From NCBI RefSeq assembly GCF_004912165.1, contig NZ_STGV01000001.1, positions 1,116,001-1,180,000 of the forward strand: DNA of 64,000 nucleotides, given 5' to 3'. A program made the position numbers and the translations under genes. The notes under the pieces were generated by a model, which saw only the letters and a list, made by a program, of their open reading frames with translations, did no database searches and had not been told where the DNA came from. The first letter of the stretch is position 1, and the number at the start of each line of letters is the position of its first letter. Positions 56,014-64,000 of the stretch are shown here, piece after piece. The stretch comes from Peteryoungia ipomoeae. Its GTDB lineage: Bacteria > Pseudomonadota > Alphaproteobacteria > Rhizobiales > Rhizobiaceae.

Positions 56014-56958
56014 ATGGTGGCGGCATCGAAAGGCACACGTTCGGCACTGGCCGGAATGGTCGCACTGGCAATGCTTTCCACGCCGGTCGCACTGCCGGCT
56101 CCCGCAATCGCTGCAACCTCCGTGGTCGCTGTGGTGAACAAGGCAGCCATCACCACCGGTGACGTGTCGCGCCGCGTTGCATTCCTCAAACTGCAGCGCC
56201 GTCAGGGCAACCTGCAGAAGCTCGCCAAGGAGCAACTTGTCGAGGAAGCGCTGAAGCGCGAGGAAATCGCGCGCATCGGCATGTCGGTATCGACCGCCGA
56301 GGTCGATCAGGCCTTTGAGCGGTTTGCACAATCCAACAAGCTGTCTGCCAAGCAACTGAATGGCGTCCTGGATCAGGCGGGCGTTGGCGCTGCGCATTTC
56401 AAGGCGTATATCGCCATTTCAATGAGCTGGCCACGACTCGTGAATGCACGGTATGGCGCGGGGTCGCGGGGTCGCCTGTCGAACCAGGATCTCGTCACTC
56501 GCCTTCTGGAAAACAAGGAAAAGCCCGTCACCACCGAGTATTTCCTCAAACAGGTGGTGTTCGTCGTTCCCGCCTCCAAGAAGGGAATTACAGCCAAGCG
56601 CAAGGCCGAGGCTGAAAAGTCGCGTGCATCCTTCCCCGGATGCGACCAGGCGATGGAATTCGCCAAGAACTACCGCGACGTTTCCATTCGCAATCTCGGC
56701 CGTGTCATGGCGCCCGAACTGCCACCGGATTGGAAGCCGTTGATCGAAAAGGCCAAGGGCGGCACAACAGGAACGCGCGTCACCGACCGTGGCGTGGAGT
56801 ATCTGGCGATCTGCAACTCTCGTCAGGTGTCTGACGACGTCGCTGCTGAGATCGTCTTCCGGGCTGAAGATCTCGACAAGGCGGACCAGGGCGAAAACCC
56901 CAATGCGGCCAAGTATCTTGAGGAACTGCGCTCGAAAGCCCAGATCGTCATGCAGTGA
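56014..56958 (+). CDS. SurA-like periplasmic chaperone
   Basis: A 314-residue exported protein. The signal peptide ends near residue 34 (APAIAA). The SurA N-terminal chaperone region follows (VVNKAAITTGDVSRRVAFLKL, then LVEEALKREEIARIGMSVS, typical of SurA/PrsA). A single parvulin-like domain (about 180-280, with FGR-like NLGRVMAPELPPDWKPLI) is degenerate, and the second domain of E. coli SurA is missing. Position between lptD and pdxA is that of surA, supporting a role in outer membrane protein folding, for example of LptD itself. Confidence 0.82.
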   Translation: MVAASKGTRSALAGMVALAMLSTPVALPAPAIAATSVVAVVNKAAITTGDVSRRVAFLKLQRRQGNLQKLAKEQLVEEALKREEIARIGMSVSTAEVDQAFERFAQSNKLSAKQLNGVLDQAGVGAAHFKAYIAISMSWPRLVNARYGAGSRGRLSNQDLVTRLLENKEKPVTTEYFLKQVVFVVPASKKGITAKRKAEAEKSRASFPGCDQAMEFAKNYRDVSIRNLGRVMAPELPPDWKPLIEKAKGGTTGTRVTDRGVEYLAICNSRQVSDDVAAEIVFRAEDLDKADQGENPNAAKYLEELRSKAQIVMQ

Positions 56959-56976
56959 GCCGGATGTGACGTCCGG

Positions 56977-57990
56977 ATGGATCTGATCGCTCCGCTCGCC
57001 CTCACCCAAGGCGACCCTGCCGGCATTGGTCCGGACATCACCCTGCGCGCATGGCAGCGTCGTCATGACCTGGCATTGTCGCCCTTTGTCGTCATGGGCG
57101 ATCCTGAAGTCTATCGTGTGCGTGCCCGCATGCTGGATCTGGTGGTGCCGGTCAAGGAAGCCACGCTGGACACGGCAGCAGACATCTTTGCGCATGCCCT
57201 GCCCGTGGTTCCGATTGCAACCGGCGTGACCGTTCTCGCCGGCAAGCCGCATATTGCCTATGCGCGCTCAACGATTTCGGCGATCGAGTCAGCAGTGGCG
57301 GCCTGTTTCGTCGGCTCGGTTCGGGCAGTCGTCACCAATCCGATAGCCAAATCCGTTCTCTACGAGGCAGGGTTCGGCTTTCCCGGGCATACCGAGTTTC
57401 TGGCAGATCTCGCAGCACGGCGCACGGGCGAAATCGTGCGGCCGGTAATGATGCTGGCAGGCCCCAAGCTGAAGGCTGTGCCAGTGACCATTCACATACC
57501 GATCAGCGAGGTGCCAAGGGCACTGACCACCGATCTCATTGTGGATACCTGCCGCATTGTGGCGCGTGACTTGGAAACGCGCTATGGCCTGCAGAATGCG
57601 CGGCTCGCCGTTGCCGGCCTCAATCCGCATGCCGGCGAAGGCGGTGCGATTGGGCGTGAGGATGATGCAATCATCCACCCGGCCGTGCGCAGACTGCGCG
57701 AGGAAGGCATCGATGCATTCGGTCCCCTGCCTGCCGATACGATGTTTCACGACGAGGCGCGCAGCCGCTACGACGTTGCGATCTGCATGTATCACGATCA
57801 GGCGCTCATTCCGGCCAAGGCGCTCGGGTTCGACGACAGCGTCAACGTAACACTTGGCCTGCCCTTCGTGCGCACCTCGCCGGATCATGGCACCGCCTTT
57901 GGCATTGCCGGATCAGGGCTCGCCAAGGAGGACAGCCTAGTGGCGGCGCTGCGTATGGCCGATGAAATGACACGGAGGCACGACAGCTGA
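56977..57990 (+). CDS. pdxA: 4-hydroxythreonine-4-phosphate dehydrogenase
   Basis: A 337-residue NAD-dependent enzyme of pyridoxal phosphate synthesis. Family blocks are [18 protein letters not shown] at the N-terminus, [17 protein letters not shown] (metal-site His), [17 protein letters not shown] and [21 protein letters not shown], followed by [15 protein letters not shown]. The stop codon overlaps the rsmA start (TGATG at 57988-57992), as in the E. coli pdxA-rsmA order. Confidence 0.95.
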   Translation: MDLIAPLALTQGDPAGIGPDITLRAWQRRHDLALSPFVVMGDPEVYRVRARMLDLVVPVKEATLDTAADIFAHALPVVPIATGVTVLAGKPHIAYARSTISAIESAVAACFVGSVRAVVTNPIAKSVLYEAGFGFPGHTEFLADLAARRTGEIVRPVMMLAGPKLKAVPVTIHIPISEVPRALTTDLIVDTCRIVARDLETRYGLQNARLAVAGLNPHAGEGGAIGREDDAIIHPAVRRLREEGIDAFGPLPADTMFHDEARSRYDVAICMYHDQALIPAKALGFDDSVNVTLGLPFVRTSPDHGTAFGIAGSGLAKEDSLVAALRMADEMTRRHDS

Positions 57991-58817
57991 TGGCAGCACT
58001 TGATGGCTTGCCGCCGCTTCGCGATGTCATCGCGCGGCATGGCCTGGATGCAAAAAAGTCGCTCGGACAGAACTTTCTGCTCGACCTCAACCTGACCCAG
58101 AAGGTGGCGCGGACAGCGGGTCCGCTGGATGGATGCACGGTGTTCGAGGTTGGGCCCGGACCTGGCGGTCTGACGCGTGCAATTCTGGCGCTTGGTGCCG
58201 AAAAGGTAATCGCGGTTGAACGTGATCCGCGCTGTCTGCCGGCACTGGCTGAGATCGGAGCCCACTACCCCGGCCGGCTCGAGGTCATCGAGGGCGACGC
58301 GCTAAAGACCGATTTCGAGGCGATGGCGAACGGCCGCCCGGTGAAGATCATCGCCAATCTGCCCTACAATGTCGGCACGCAATTGCTGGTCAACTGGTTG
58401 ACGCCCCGCCAATGGCCTCCCTTCTGGCAATCGCTTACACTGATGTTCCAGAAAGAGGTGGGCCAGCGCATTGTCGCCGAAGCGGATGACAATCACTACG
58501 GACGCCTGGGGGTTCTTTGCGGTTGGCGGACTACCGCGCATATGGCCTTTGATATTCCGCCACAGGCTTTCACGCCGCCGCCGAAGGTCACCTCGACCGT
58601 GGTGCATCTCGAACCACGCCCGGCGCCGCTTGATTGCGATATCCAGAAACTCGAGCGCGTGACGCATGCTGCCTTCGGCCAGCGTCGCAAGATGCTGCGC
58701 CAGAGCCTGAAGCCGCTTGGCGGTGAAGCCTTGCTCGAAAGGGCAGGAATCGATCCTCAGCGCCGTGCCGAGACGCTCGAAGTCGAAGAGTTCGTACGCC
58801 TAGCCAACCTGCTGTAG
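57990..58817 (+). CDS. rsmA: 16S rRNA dimethyladenosine transferase
   Basis: A 275-residue enzyme (KsgA) that dimethylates A1518 and A1519 of 16S rRNA in late 30S assembly. [17 protein letters not shown] motif [16 protein letters not shown] (about 47-62) and catalytic [14 protein letters not shown] are diagnostic. The end ([17 protein letters not shown]) is the family's C-terminal signature. It overlaps pdxA by one base and closes the lpt-surA-pdxA-rsmA block. Confidence 0.96.
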   Translation: MAALDGLPPLRDVIARHGLDAKKSLGQNFLLDLNLTQKVARTAGPLDGCTVFEVGPGPGGLTRAILALGAEKVIAVERDPRCLPALAEIGAHYPGRLEVIEGDALKTDFEAMANGRPVKIIANLPYNVGTQLLVNWLTPRQWPPFWQSLTLMFQKEVGQRIVAEADDNHYGRLGVLCGWRTTAHMAFDIPPQAFTPPPKVTSTVVHLEPRPAPLDCDIQKLERVTHAAFGQRRKMLRQSLKPLGGEALLERAGIDPQRRAETLEVEEFVRLANLL

Positions 58818-58833
58818 GCTCTGCTGCCTCTCC

Positions 58834-59736
58834 TCAACCAGCGCGGTCCTTCACCTGGCTTTCCAGCCATGATGCAAGATGAAGCGCAGGTTCGCTCTTA
58901 TGCCCTGTGACAAGCCAGTAGCCTCGGTCGGCGATCTCCACTTCGGGGCCAGCCGCAGTCAGAAGCCCCGCATCCAGGAGCTGGTCGACTATTCCGCGCC
59001 ACCCAAGCGCCAGGCCTGCGCCGCCCAGTGCAGCCTGAATGACCATGGAATAGGTGTTGAAACGCAGATCGCCGGGACCATGCTCATTGGGCAGCGTTAC
59101 GCCGCATTCCCGAAGATAAGACTGCCAGTCGAGCCAGGGAGAGGTTGCCTCGGCATCGAGGTGGATGCGGGTGGCAAGGCCCGACAATGCGCTTTCTCGG
59201 GTCCCCAGCCGTTCGGCGAAGGCGGGCGAGCAGACAGGAACGACCCGTTCCGACATCAACAGAATGGCATCGCCGTCAAAATCGGGTCGTGCGCCAAAGG
59301 CAACCGCGACATCCGCTGAGTCGCGCCAGTGCGGACCCAGCCTCTGCGACGCGACGATCTGGAGATCGAGGGTCGGATTATCGGCCCTGAACGCCTGCAT
59401 TCGCGGAAGAAGCCACAAACCCGAGAAGGCATAGTCCGTGGTCAGGCGGACCGTCGGCCGCCGCCGCGCAGCCGCTAGGCTGCGCTCGAGCGCATCGATA
59501 TCCTCGACAGCGCGGATCGCGATCTGCAGAAGGCGTCGGCCTTCCTCGGTAAACCGTACCCCACGGTGCAGACGCTGCAAGAGTGCCACGCCGAAACGCT
59601 GCTCGAGATTGCGGACCTGATAGCTGACGGCGGGTTGGCTGAGCCGAAGCGCTATCGCGGCCGCAGACAGCGAGCCGCGGCGCTCGATTTCCACGAGAAG
59701 TCGCATCCAACCGAGATCCTGCATTGGATCAGACAT
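58834..59736 (-). CDS. LysR-type regulator of choline sulfate use
   Basis: A 300-residue LysR regulator. The helix-turn-helix is RGSLSAAAIALRLSQPAVSYQVRNLEQ, shown here by its core SLSAAAIALRLSQPAVSY (about 18-35). The effector-binding domain starts near 95 (TVRLTTDYAFSGLWLLPRM). Its location beside choX and betC matches the choline-sulfate-utilisation regulator subfamily known from rhizobia. Its start codon lies inside a perfect dyad (59732-59752) that fits a LysR box, which suggests autoregulation. Choline or choline sulfate is the inferred effector. Confidence 0.85.
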   Translation of the reverse strand: MSDPMQDLGWMRLLVEIERRGSLSAAAIALRLSQPAVSYQVRNLEQRFGVALLQRLHRGVRFTEEGRRLLQIAIRAVEDIDALERSLAAARRRPTVRLTTDYAFSGLWLLPRMQAFRADNPTLDLQIVASQRLGPHWRDSADVAVAFGARPDFDGDAILLMSERVVPVCSPAFAERLGTRESALSGLATRIHLDAEATSPWLDWQSYLRECGVTLPNEHGPGDLRFNTYSMVIQAALGGAGLALGWRGIVDQLLDAGLLTAAGPEVEIADRGYWLVTGHKSEPALHLASWLESQVKDRAG

Positions 59737-59752
59737 AAAACTGCCTTATGTC
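59732..59752. promoter_or_regulatory. Putative LysR-box operator
   Basis: GACATAA (59732-59738) and TTATGTC (59746-59752) form a perfect 7-bp inverted repeat with a 7-base spacer, containing T-N11-A (59736, 59748), the core of LysR boxes. It overlaps the regulator's start codon and lies 84 bases before choX. A nested dyad ATGT-CAA-ACAT follows (59748-59758). Confidence 0.55.
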
Positions 59753-59835
59753 AAACATCAAAACTCTCCTGCTTCACAGCAGAGACTTGCCGATTTTCAA
59801 TAACGATAACCAATAGCAGCAAAGAGGGAAACAGC

Positions 59836-60795
59836 ATGAGCACTCTTAAGAAGGCATCCGCATCCTGGCTCGCCGGCATTGCGACGATCACACTCATGGC
59901 GTTCAGCGGCACCGCGATGGCGCAGGACGGCGATAGCTGCAAGACGATCCGGCTGTCTGACCCCGGCTGGACCGACATCACCGCAACCAATGCCGTGGCA
60001 TCTGTCGTGCTTGATGCCTTGGGTTACGAAGCAGACGTGAAGACCCTCTCGGTTCCGATCGGCTATCAGTCGATGAAGAATGGCGAGATTGATGTGTTCC
60101 TCGGCAATTGGATGCCGGCACAGCAGGCATTCATCGATGATCTGAATGCGGCCAAGGCCATCGAGGTCGTCAACAAGAACCTTGTCGGCGCAAAATTCAC
60201 GCTCGCGGTTCCGACCGCAACCGCCGAGAAGGGCATCAAGGATTTTGCCGATCTCGGCAAGCATGCAGACGAATTCGAGAGTAAGATCTACGGCATCGAA
60301 CCCGGCGCACCGGCCAATGCGAATATCCAGAAAATGATCGACGCGGGCGAATTCGGTCTCAAGGGCTGGGAACTGGTCGAATCCGGCGAGCAGGCGATGC
60401 TGGCGCAGGTCGAGCGCGCCACGAAGGACGGCAAGGGCGTTGTCTTCCTGGCATGGGCGCCCCACCCGATGAACGAGCGCTTCGACCTCACCTATCTCTC
60501 TGGCGGTGACGCCTATTTCGGTGCCAATTATGGCGGGGCTGAAGTCTATACCCTGGCCCGCACTGGCTGGACCGCCGACTGCCCGAACGCGGCCAAGCTC
60601 TTCAAGCAACTGACGTTCGATGTCAGCATGGAGAACGTGCTGATGGGCGAGATCCTTGGCGGCACCGACAGCAAGGACGCGGCCAAGGCTTGGCTGAAGA
60701 CCAACCCTCAGGTGCTGGACGCCTGGCTCGCCGGTGTTCAGACGATGAGTGGCGAACCGGGTGATGCTGCCGTCAAGTCTTCGCTCGGCCTGTGA
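59836..60795 (+). CDS. choX: Choline-binding ABC transporter substrate-binding protein
   Basis: A 319-residue periplasmic binding protein of the OpuAC/ProX family, ChoX type. The signal peptide ends at AMA-QD (29/30). Aromatic residues suited to a quaternary ammonium box are Trp45 (SDPGWTDI), Trp92 (LGNWMP), Phe122 (GAKFTLAV) and Trp208 (LAWAPHP); I recall W43, W90, Y119 and W205 in Sinorhizobium meliloti ChoX, so one Tyr appears as Phe here. No permease or ATPase gene (choW, choV) accompanies it. AGAGGG precedes the ATG. betC follows after 10 bases. Confidence 0.9.
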   Translation: MSTLKKASASWLAGIATITLMAFSGTAMAQDGDSCKTIRLSDPGWTDITATNAVASVVLDALGYEADVKTLSVPIGYQSMKNGEIDVFLGNWMPAQQAFIDDLNAAKAIEVVNKNLVGAKFTLAVPTATAEKGIKDFADLGKHADEFESKIYGIEPGAPANANIQKMIDAGEFGLKGWELVESGEQAMLAQVERATKDGKGVVFLAWAPHPMNERFDLTYLSGGDAYFGANYGGAEVYTLARTGWTADCPNAAKLFKQLTFDVSMENVLMGEILGGTDSKDAAKAWLKTNPQVLDAWLAGVQTMSGEPGDAAVKSSLGL

Positions 60796-60805
60796 GACAG
60801 AGCGT

Positions 60806-62323
60806 ATGACGAAACGTCCGAATATCCTGATCCTGATGGTGGATCAGTTCAATGGTACCTTCTTTCCGGACGGTCCTGCAGACTTCCTGCATGCGCCACA
60901 CCTGAAGGCCCTGGCAAAGCGCTCCGCGCGCTTTGCCAATACCTATACTGCAAGCCCGCTCTGTGCACCGGCGCGCGCCTCCTTCATGTCCGGCCAGTTG
61001 CCGAGCCGGACGCGCGTCTATGACAACGCCGCGGAGTTTGCCTCCGACATTCCAACCTTTGCCCATCATCTGCGAGCAGCAGGCTACCAGACCAGCCTTT
61101 CCGGCAAGATGCACTTCGTCGGCCCCGACCAGTTGCACGGCTTCGAGGAGCGGCTGACGACCGACATCTACCCGGCCGACTTTGGCTGGACACCGGATTA
61201 TCGCAAGCCCGGCGAGCGGATTGACTGGTGGTATCACAATCTCGGCTCGGTCACCGGCGCCGGCATTGCCGAAATCACCAACCAGATGGAGTATGACGAC
61301 GAAGTCGCCTACAATGCCACAAGGCGGCTCTACGACTTGTCACGAGGCCATGACGACCGCCCCTGGTTGATGACGGTGAGTTTCACCCACCCGCATGATC
61401 CCTATGTCGCAAGGCGGAAATACTGGGACCTCTATGAGGATTGCCCCGCACTCGACCCGGCTGTGCCGGCCGTGGCCTATGAAGCCCAGGATCCGCATTC
61501 GCAGCGTCTAATGGACGCCTGCGATCATCGGGCCTTCGATGTAACGGATGAGAACATCCGTCGGGCGCGGCAGGGATATTTTGCCAATATCTCCTATGTC
61601 GACGACAAGATCGGCGAGATCCTTGACGTGCTCAAGCGCACGCGGATGGACGACAACACCGTCATCCTCTTCGTCTCAGACCATGGCGATATGCTCGGCG
61701 AGCGTGGCCTGTGGTTCAAGATGAACTTCTTTGAGGGGTCGGCCCGCGTGCCGCTGACGATTGCCGTGCCGGGTGTGGACGGCCAGTTGATCACGACGCC
61801 GGTCTCGACGCTCGACGTGACGCCCACAATCGCTGGACTGGCCGGCATCGACATGACCACGCTTGCCCCTTGGACGGACGGCGAAGATTTGATGCCGCTT
61901 GTGAAAGGCACGGGAAAACGCGGCATCGTGCCGATGGAATATGCCGCCGAAGGCACTGTTAGCCCGATGGTCGGCCTCAGGGATCCGCGTTACAAGCTGA
62001 CGCTCTGCAAGGCCGACCCGCCAATGCTTGTCGATCTTGAGGCAGACCCTTACGAGCTCGACAATCTCGCGGATGACCCCGAGCATGCCGGGGTTTTTGC
62101 ACGACTGACAGCTCTGGCTGAAGAGCGCTGGGATCTGGCGCAGTTCGACGCTGCTGTGCGTGAAAGCCAGGCGCGCCGGCATGTGGTCTATGCCGCCCTG
62201 CGAAACGGCGCCTATTTCCCCTGGGATTATCAGCCGCTGCAAAGAGCATCCGAGCGCTATATGCGCAACCACATGGATCTCAACGTCCTTGAGGAAAATC
62301 AGCGGTTCCCCCGCGGGGAGTAA
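60806..62323 (+). CDS. betC: Choline sulfatase
   Basis: A 505-residue arylsulfatase-fold enzyme that hydrolyses choline-O-sulfate to choline and sulfate. The formylglycine motif CxPxR is CAPARASF with Cys53, which must be converted by a maturation enzyme not encoded in this window. Metal-site sequence ILILMVDQFNGTFF, VSFTHPHDPYVARRKYW and FVSDHGDMLGERGLW fit BetC. The C-terminal block (YFPWDYQPLQRASERYMRN) is the choline-sulfatase-specific tail. No betA or betB is near, so choline oxidation must be encoded elsewhere. Confidence 0.93.
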   Translation: MTKRPNILILMVDQFNGTFFPDGPADFLHAPHLKALAKRSARFANTYTASPLCAPARASFMSGQLPSRTRVYDNAAEFASDIPTFAHHLRAAGYQTSLSGKMHFVGPDQLHGFEERLTTDIYPADFGWTPDYRKPGERIDWWYHNLGSVTGAGIAEITNQMEYDDEVAYNATRRLYDLSRGHDDRPWLMTVSFTHPHDPYVARRKYWDLYEDCPALDPAVPAVAYEAQDPHSQRLMDACDHRAFDVTDENIRRARQGYFANISYVDDKIGEILDVLKRTRMDDNTVILFVSDHGDMLGERGLWFKMNFFEGSARVPLTIAVPGVDGQLITTPVSTLDVTPTIAGLAGIDMTTLAPWTDGEDLMPLVKGTGKRGIVPMEYAAEGTVSPMVGLRDPRYKLTLCKADPPMLVDLEADPYELDNLADDPEHAGVFARLTALAEERWDLAQFDAAVRESQARRHVVYAALRNGAYFPWDYQPLQRASERYMRNHMDLNVLEENQRFPRGE

Positions 62324-62341
62324 ATCGCTTCTCCAAACGCA

Positions 62342-62374
62342 TCGCCCGCGGGCTGGCACCCGCGGGCGACTTCG
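62342..62374 (+). terminator. Rho-independent terminator after betC
   Basis: TCGCCCGCGGG (62342-62352) and CCCGCGGGCGA (62359-62369) form a perfect 11-bp stem with loop CTGGCA, followed by CTTCGTTT. It lies in the convergent gap to the chemoreceptor gene. Confidence 0.8.
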
Positions 62375-62393
62375 TTTCGCAAAGAGGCCCCGG

Positions 62394-64000
62394 CTATGCA
62401 GCCCGACGCTGGCTCGATGTCGAGCTCCTGAACATGTCAACCTGGCTGTTCAAGCGACCTACTTCGACACTGAGCGAATGGGTTGCGGCGTTTGCTTCCT
62501 CGACCATGGCGGCATTCTGCTGCGTCATCTGATCCATCTGATTGATGGCCGAGTTGATTTCACCGATCGAGATGGACTGCTCGCGAGATGAAAGGACAAT
62601 CGCGCCGACCTGCTGCTTGATCGCTTCGACATTCGCGCCGATCGACTGAATAACCTTTCCCGTCTCGCCAACGAGACCGACGCCCACGCGAACCTCCCGC
62701 GCAGACCGTTCGATCAGCGCCTTGATCTCGCGTGCGGCCGTGGCAGAGCGCTGTGCGAGTTCGCGCACTTCCTGAGCAACCACGGCAAAGCCCTTGCCCG
62801 CCTCGCCCGCACGGGCCGCTTCAACCCCGGCATTGAGCGCGAGCAGATTGGTCTGGAAGGCAATATCGTCGATCACGCCGATGATCTGTCCGACCTGATC
62901 AGAGGATTGCTCAATCTGCGTGATGGCCGCAACCGTATCCGTAACAACGACTTCGGAGCGCTTGGCATCCGACATCGCGGTGTCCACCAGACCGTTGACA
63001 TTCTCCGCGCGTCGCACGGCATCCGACAGCGTATCGGCGACACCGCTCAATGCGGCCGAGGCCTGTTCCAATGCAGCTGCCTGCCGCTCCGTGCGCTGGG
63101 CAAGTTCGTCCGTCGCATGCGCAAGCTCCGATGAGCCGCCATTGATCGCCTCCGAACTTGTGCTGATCGTCAGCATGACCTGATGCAGCTTCGTCATGGA
63201 CTCGTTGAAATCGATGCGCAGCCTGTCCAGGTCACCCGCAAACGCAGCGGTAATCCGGTAATTTGTGTCGCCGTGCGAGAGGGCCGACAGCCCTTCTCCC
63301 AACGCCTGCACGGCCACTGCAATCTCTTGGGCCCGCGCTTGCCGATTGCGTTCCGTGTCCTCTTCCAGCGCGCGGAGCTCGGCCTGCTTCTTCAGCTCCT
63401 GCTGGCGTTCCAGTTCGGCCTGCTCCTTGATATTGACGATGCAGGTGTGGATGGCACGTCCCATCCGCCCAATTTCGTCCTTGCCGCCCTTCTGATCCAG
63501 CTGCACGGTCATATCCCTGGCAGCCAGTCTCTCCACAAGCCCGGTCAAGCGACCGAGAGGAACTGCGATCGTGACCGACATCGAGATCGCAATCAACGCG
63601 ACCGCTAGCAGTACCGTCGCGATCGCGGCCGATACGTAGAACAACTCTTGCTTTGACTGATCCGCAGAGACGGTGGCTGCGTCGACAAGCGCGGCAAGCA
63701 GCCAGTCTTCAACACCCTTCAAGGCATCAATCCGTTTGGTGGTCGCTGCAAACCACTCAGGCGCCTTCATGTCGGTCAGGTCTGCACCTGCGCCCGCAGA
63801 GATCAATCGACCGCGCTGAGCATCGACGATTGCCTGCTCGTCGATCGTCAGCTTGGCCTGCATTTCGGACTGACGATCCGGCGGCAGCAGCTTTAACGTC
63901 TGGGTGATCAACGCGGCCTGCGCGCCGTGCATCCCGGAAAATGCAAGGAAGCGTTTGGGATCGCTGACCCCGGCGCTGATAAAGCCGTTGCCCGTGCCGC
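62394..64000 (-). CDS. Methyl-accepting chemotaxis protein with NIT-like sensor, N-terminus beyond window
   Basis: The frame is open to the right edge, so the start lies outside; 535 residues are visible. The first visible part is a helical periplasmic sensor with [10 protein letters not shown] and [14 protein letters not shown], resembling nitrate/nitrite-sensing (NIT) domains. A membrane helix (about 130-155 of the visible chain) leads to HAMP ([17 protein letters not shown]), a coiled region and the canonical tip ([20 protein letters not shown]). No CheR tether ends it. A Met codon at 63932 is internal to the sensor and unlikely to be the real start. The ligand is inferred weakly from the domain type. 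Confidence 0.87.
   Translation of the reverse strand, partial: GTGNGFISAGVSDPKRFLAFSGMHGAQAALITQTLKLLPPDRQSEMQAKLTIDEQAIVDAQRGRLISAGAGADLTDMKAPEWFAATTKRIDALKGVEDWLLAALVDAATVSADQSKQELFYVSAAIATVLLAVALIAISMSVTIAVPLGRLTGLVERLAARDMTVQLDQKGGKDEIGRMGRAIHTCIVNIKEQAELERQQELKKQAELRALEEDTERNRQARAQEIAVAVQALGEGLSALSHGDTNYRITAAFAGDLDRLRIDFNESMTKLHQVMLTISTSSEAINGGSSELAHATDELAQRTERQAAALEQASAALSGVADTLSDAVRRAENVNGLVDTAMSDAKRSEVVVTDTVAAITQIEQSSDQVGQIIGVIDDIAFQTNLLALNAGVEAARAGEAGKGFAVVAQEVRELAQRSATAAREIKALIERSAREVRVGVGLVGETGKVIQSIGANVEAIKQQVGAIVLSSREQSISIGEINSAINQMDQMTQQNAAMVEEANAATHSLSVEVGRLNSQVDMFRSSTSSQRRAA

Noticed and set aside
60749..60805. Upstream start for BetC inside choX
   Set aside because: The 19 added residues overlap choX and are unlike sulfatases; MTKRPNILILMVDQ at 60806 is the family start.
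1..64000. tRNA, rRNA, CRISPR, prophage, insertion sequence or replication origin
   Set aside because: I read the larger gaps on both strands and saw no cloverleaf, direct-repeat array, transposase, integrase or cluster of DnaA boxes. Short RNAs in the gaps cannot be excluded by eye.

Overview
This window is chromosomal DNA of an alphaproteobacterium, most likely of the family Rhizobiaceae (Agrobacterium/Rhizobium group). The reasons are the high GC content with strong third-position bias, the RopB/Omp25-type outer membrane protein, HdaA beside a PerM-type permease, the solo choline-sulfate module (LysR, ChoX, BetC), three chemoreceptors, and a palindromic rhizobial-type intergenic repeat (TAGAGCATTTCC). 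Genes are densely packed and nearly all intact. I see no prophage, insertion sequence, CRISPR array, rRNA or tRNA.

Layout. 1-6.7 kb: tail of an RDD membrane protein, bpt (N-end-rule leucyltransferase), a PhcB-like methyltransferase divergent from a GGDEF-EAL c-di-GMP protein, and parC. 6.9-13.8 kb: an unknown secreted protein, a chemoreceptor, aspS and an MFS carrier. 13.9-20.4 kb: a multicopper oxidase and metallo-beta-lactamase-fold pair, rnd, a GNAT acetyltransferase, an Rsm22-type ribosome assembly factor with a four-Cys set, and a secreted phytase-like esterase. 20.5-26.1 kb (minus strand): perM-hdaA-ppk-ppx. 26.4-31.1 kb: purMN, an omptin-type outer membrane protease and an ABC exporter. 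31.1-36.9 kb: a NUDIX hydrolase and molybdopterin oxidoreductase pair, rlmJ, RNase T2, a GST and a RopB-type porin-like protein. 37.3-42.2 kb: a pteridine-reductase-like SDR, uvrC, pgsA, moaD, moaE, a palindromic repeat and ndk. 42.3-49.5 kb: a GST, a membrane chemoreceptor, a small membrane protein, a diguanylate cyclase, an ABC-F protein, vapBC and holC. 49.5-58.8 kb: pepA divergent from lptF-lptG-lptD-surA-pdxA-rsmA. 58.8-64 kb: the choline-sulfate regulator, ChoX, choline sulfatase, and a chemoreceptor with a NIT-like sensor that runs off the right edge.

How the genes work together. The lpt block exports and inserts LPS, with a SurA-like chaperone downstream. moaD/moaE make the molybdopterin that the molybdo-oxidoreductase needs. 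hdaA (control of replication initiation) shares a strand and probably a transcript with ppk/ppx (polyphosphate turnover). ChoX and BetC capture choline compounds and hydrolyse choline sulfate, probably under the adjacent LysR regulator. Two c-di-GMP enzymes and three chemoreceptors indicate an actively signalling, motile bacterium.

The items most worth a second look are the omptin with its catalytic residues kept, the Cys set of the Rsm22 protein, the dyad-rich region between the PhcB-like methyltransferase and the GGDEF-EAL gene, the perM-hdaA-ppk-ppx arrangement, the dyad over the LysR start codon, and the repeat that supplies the moaE stop codon. All homology statements come from reading the sequence and from memory of the families; no database search was run.
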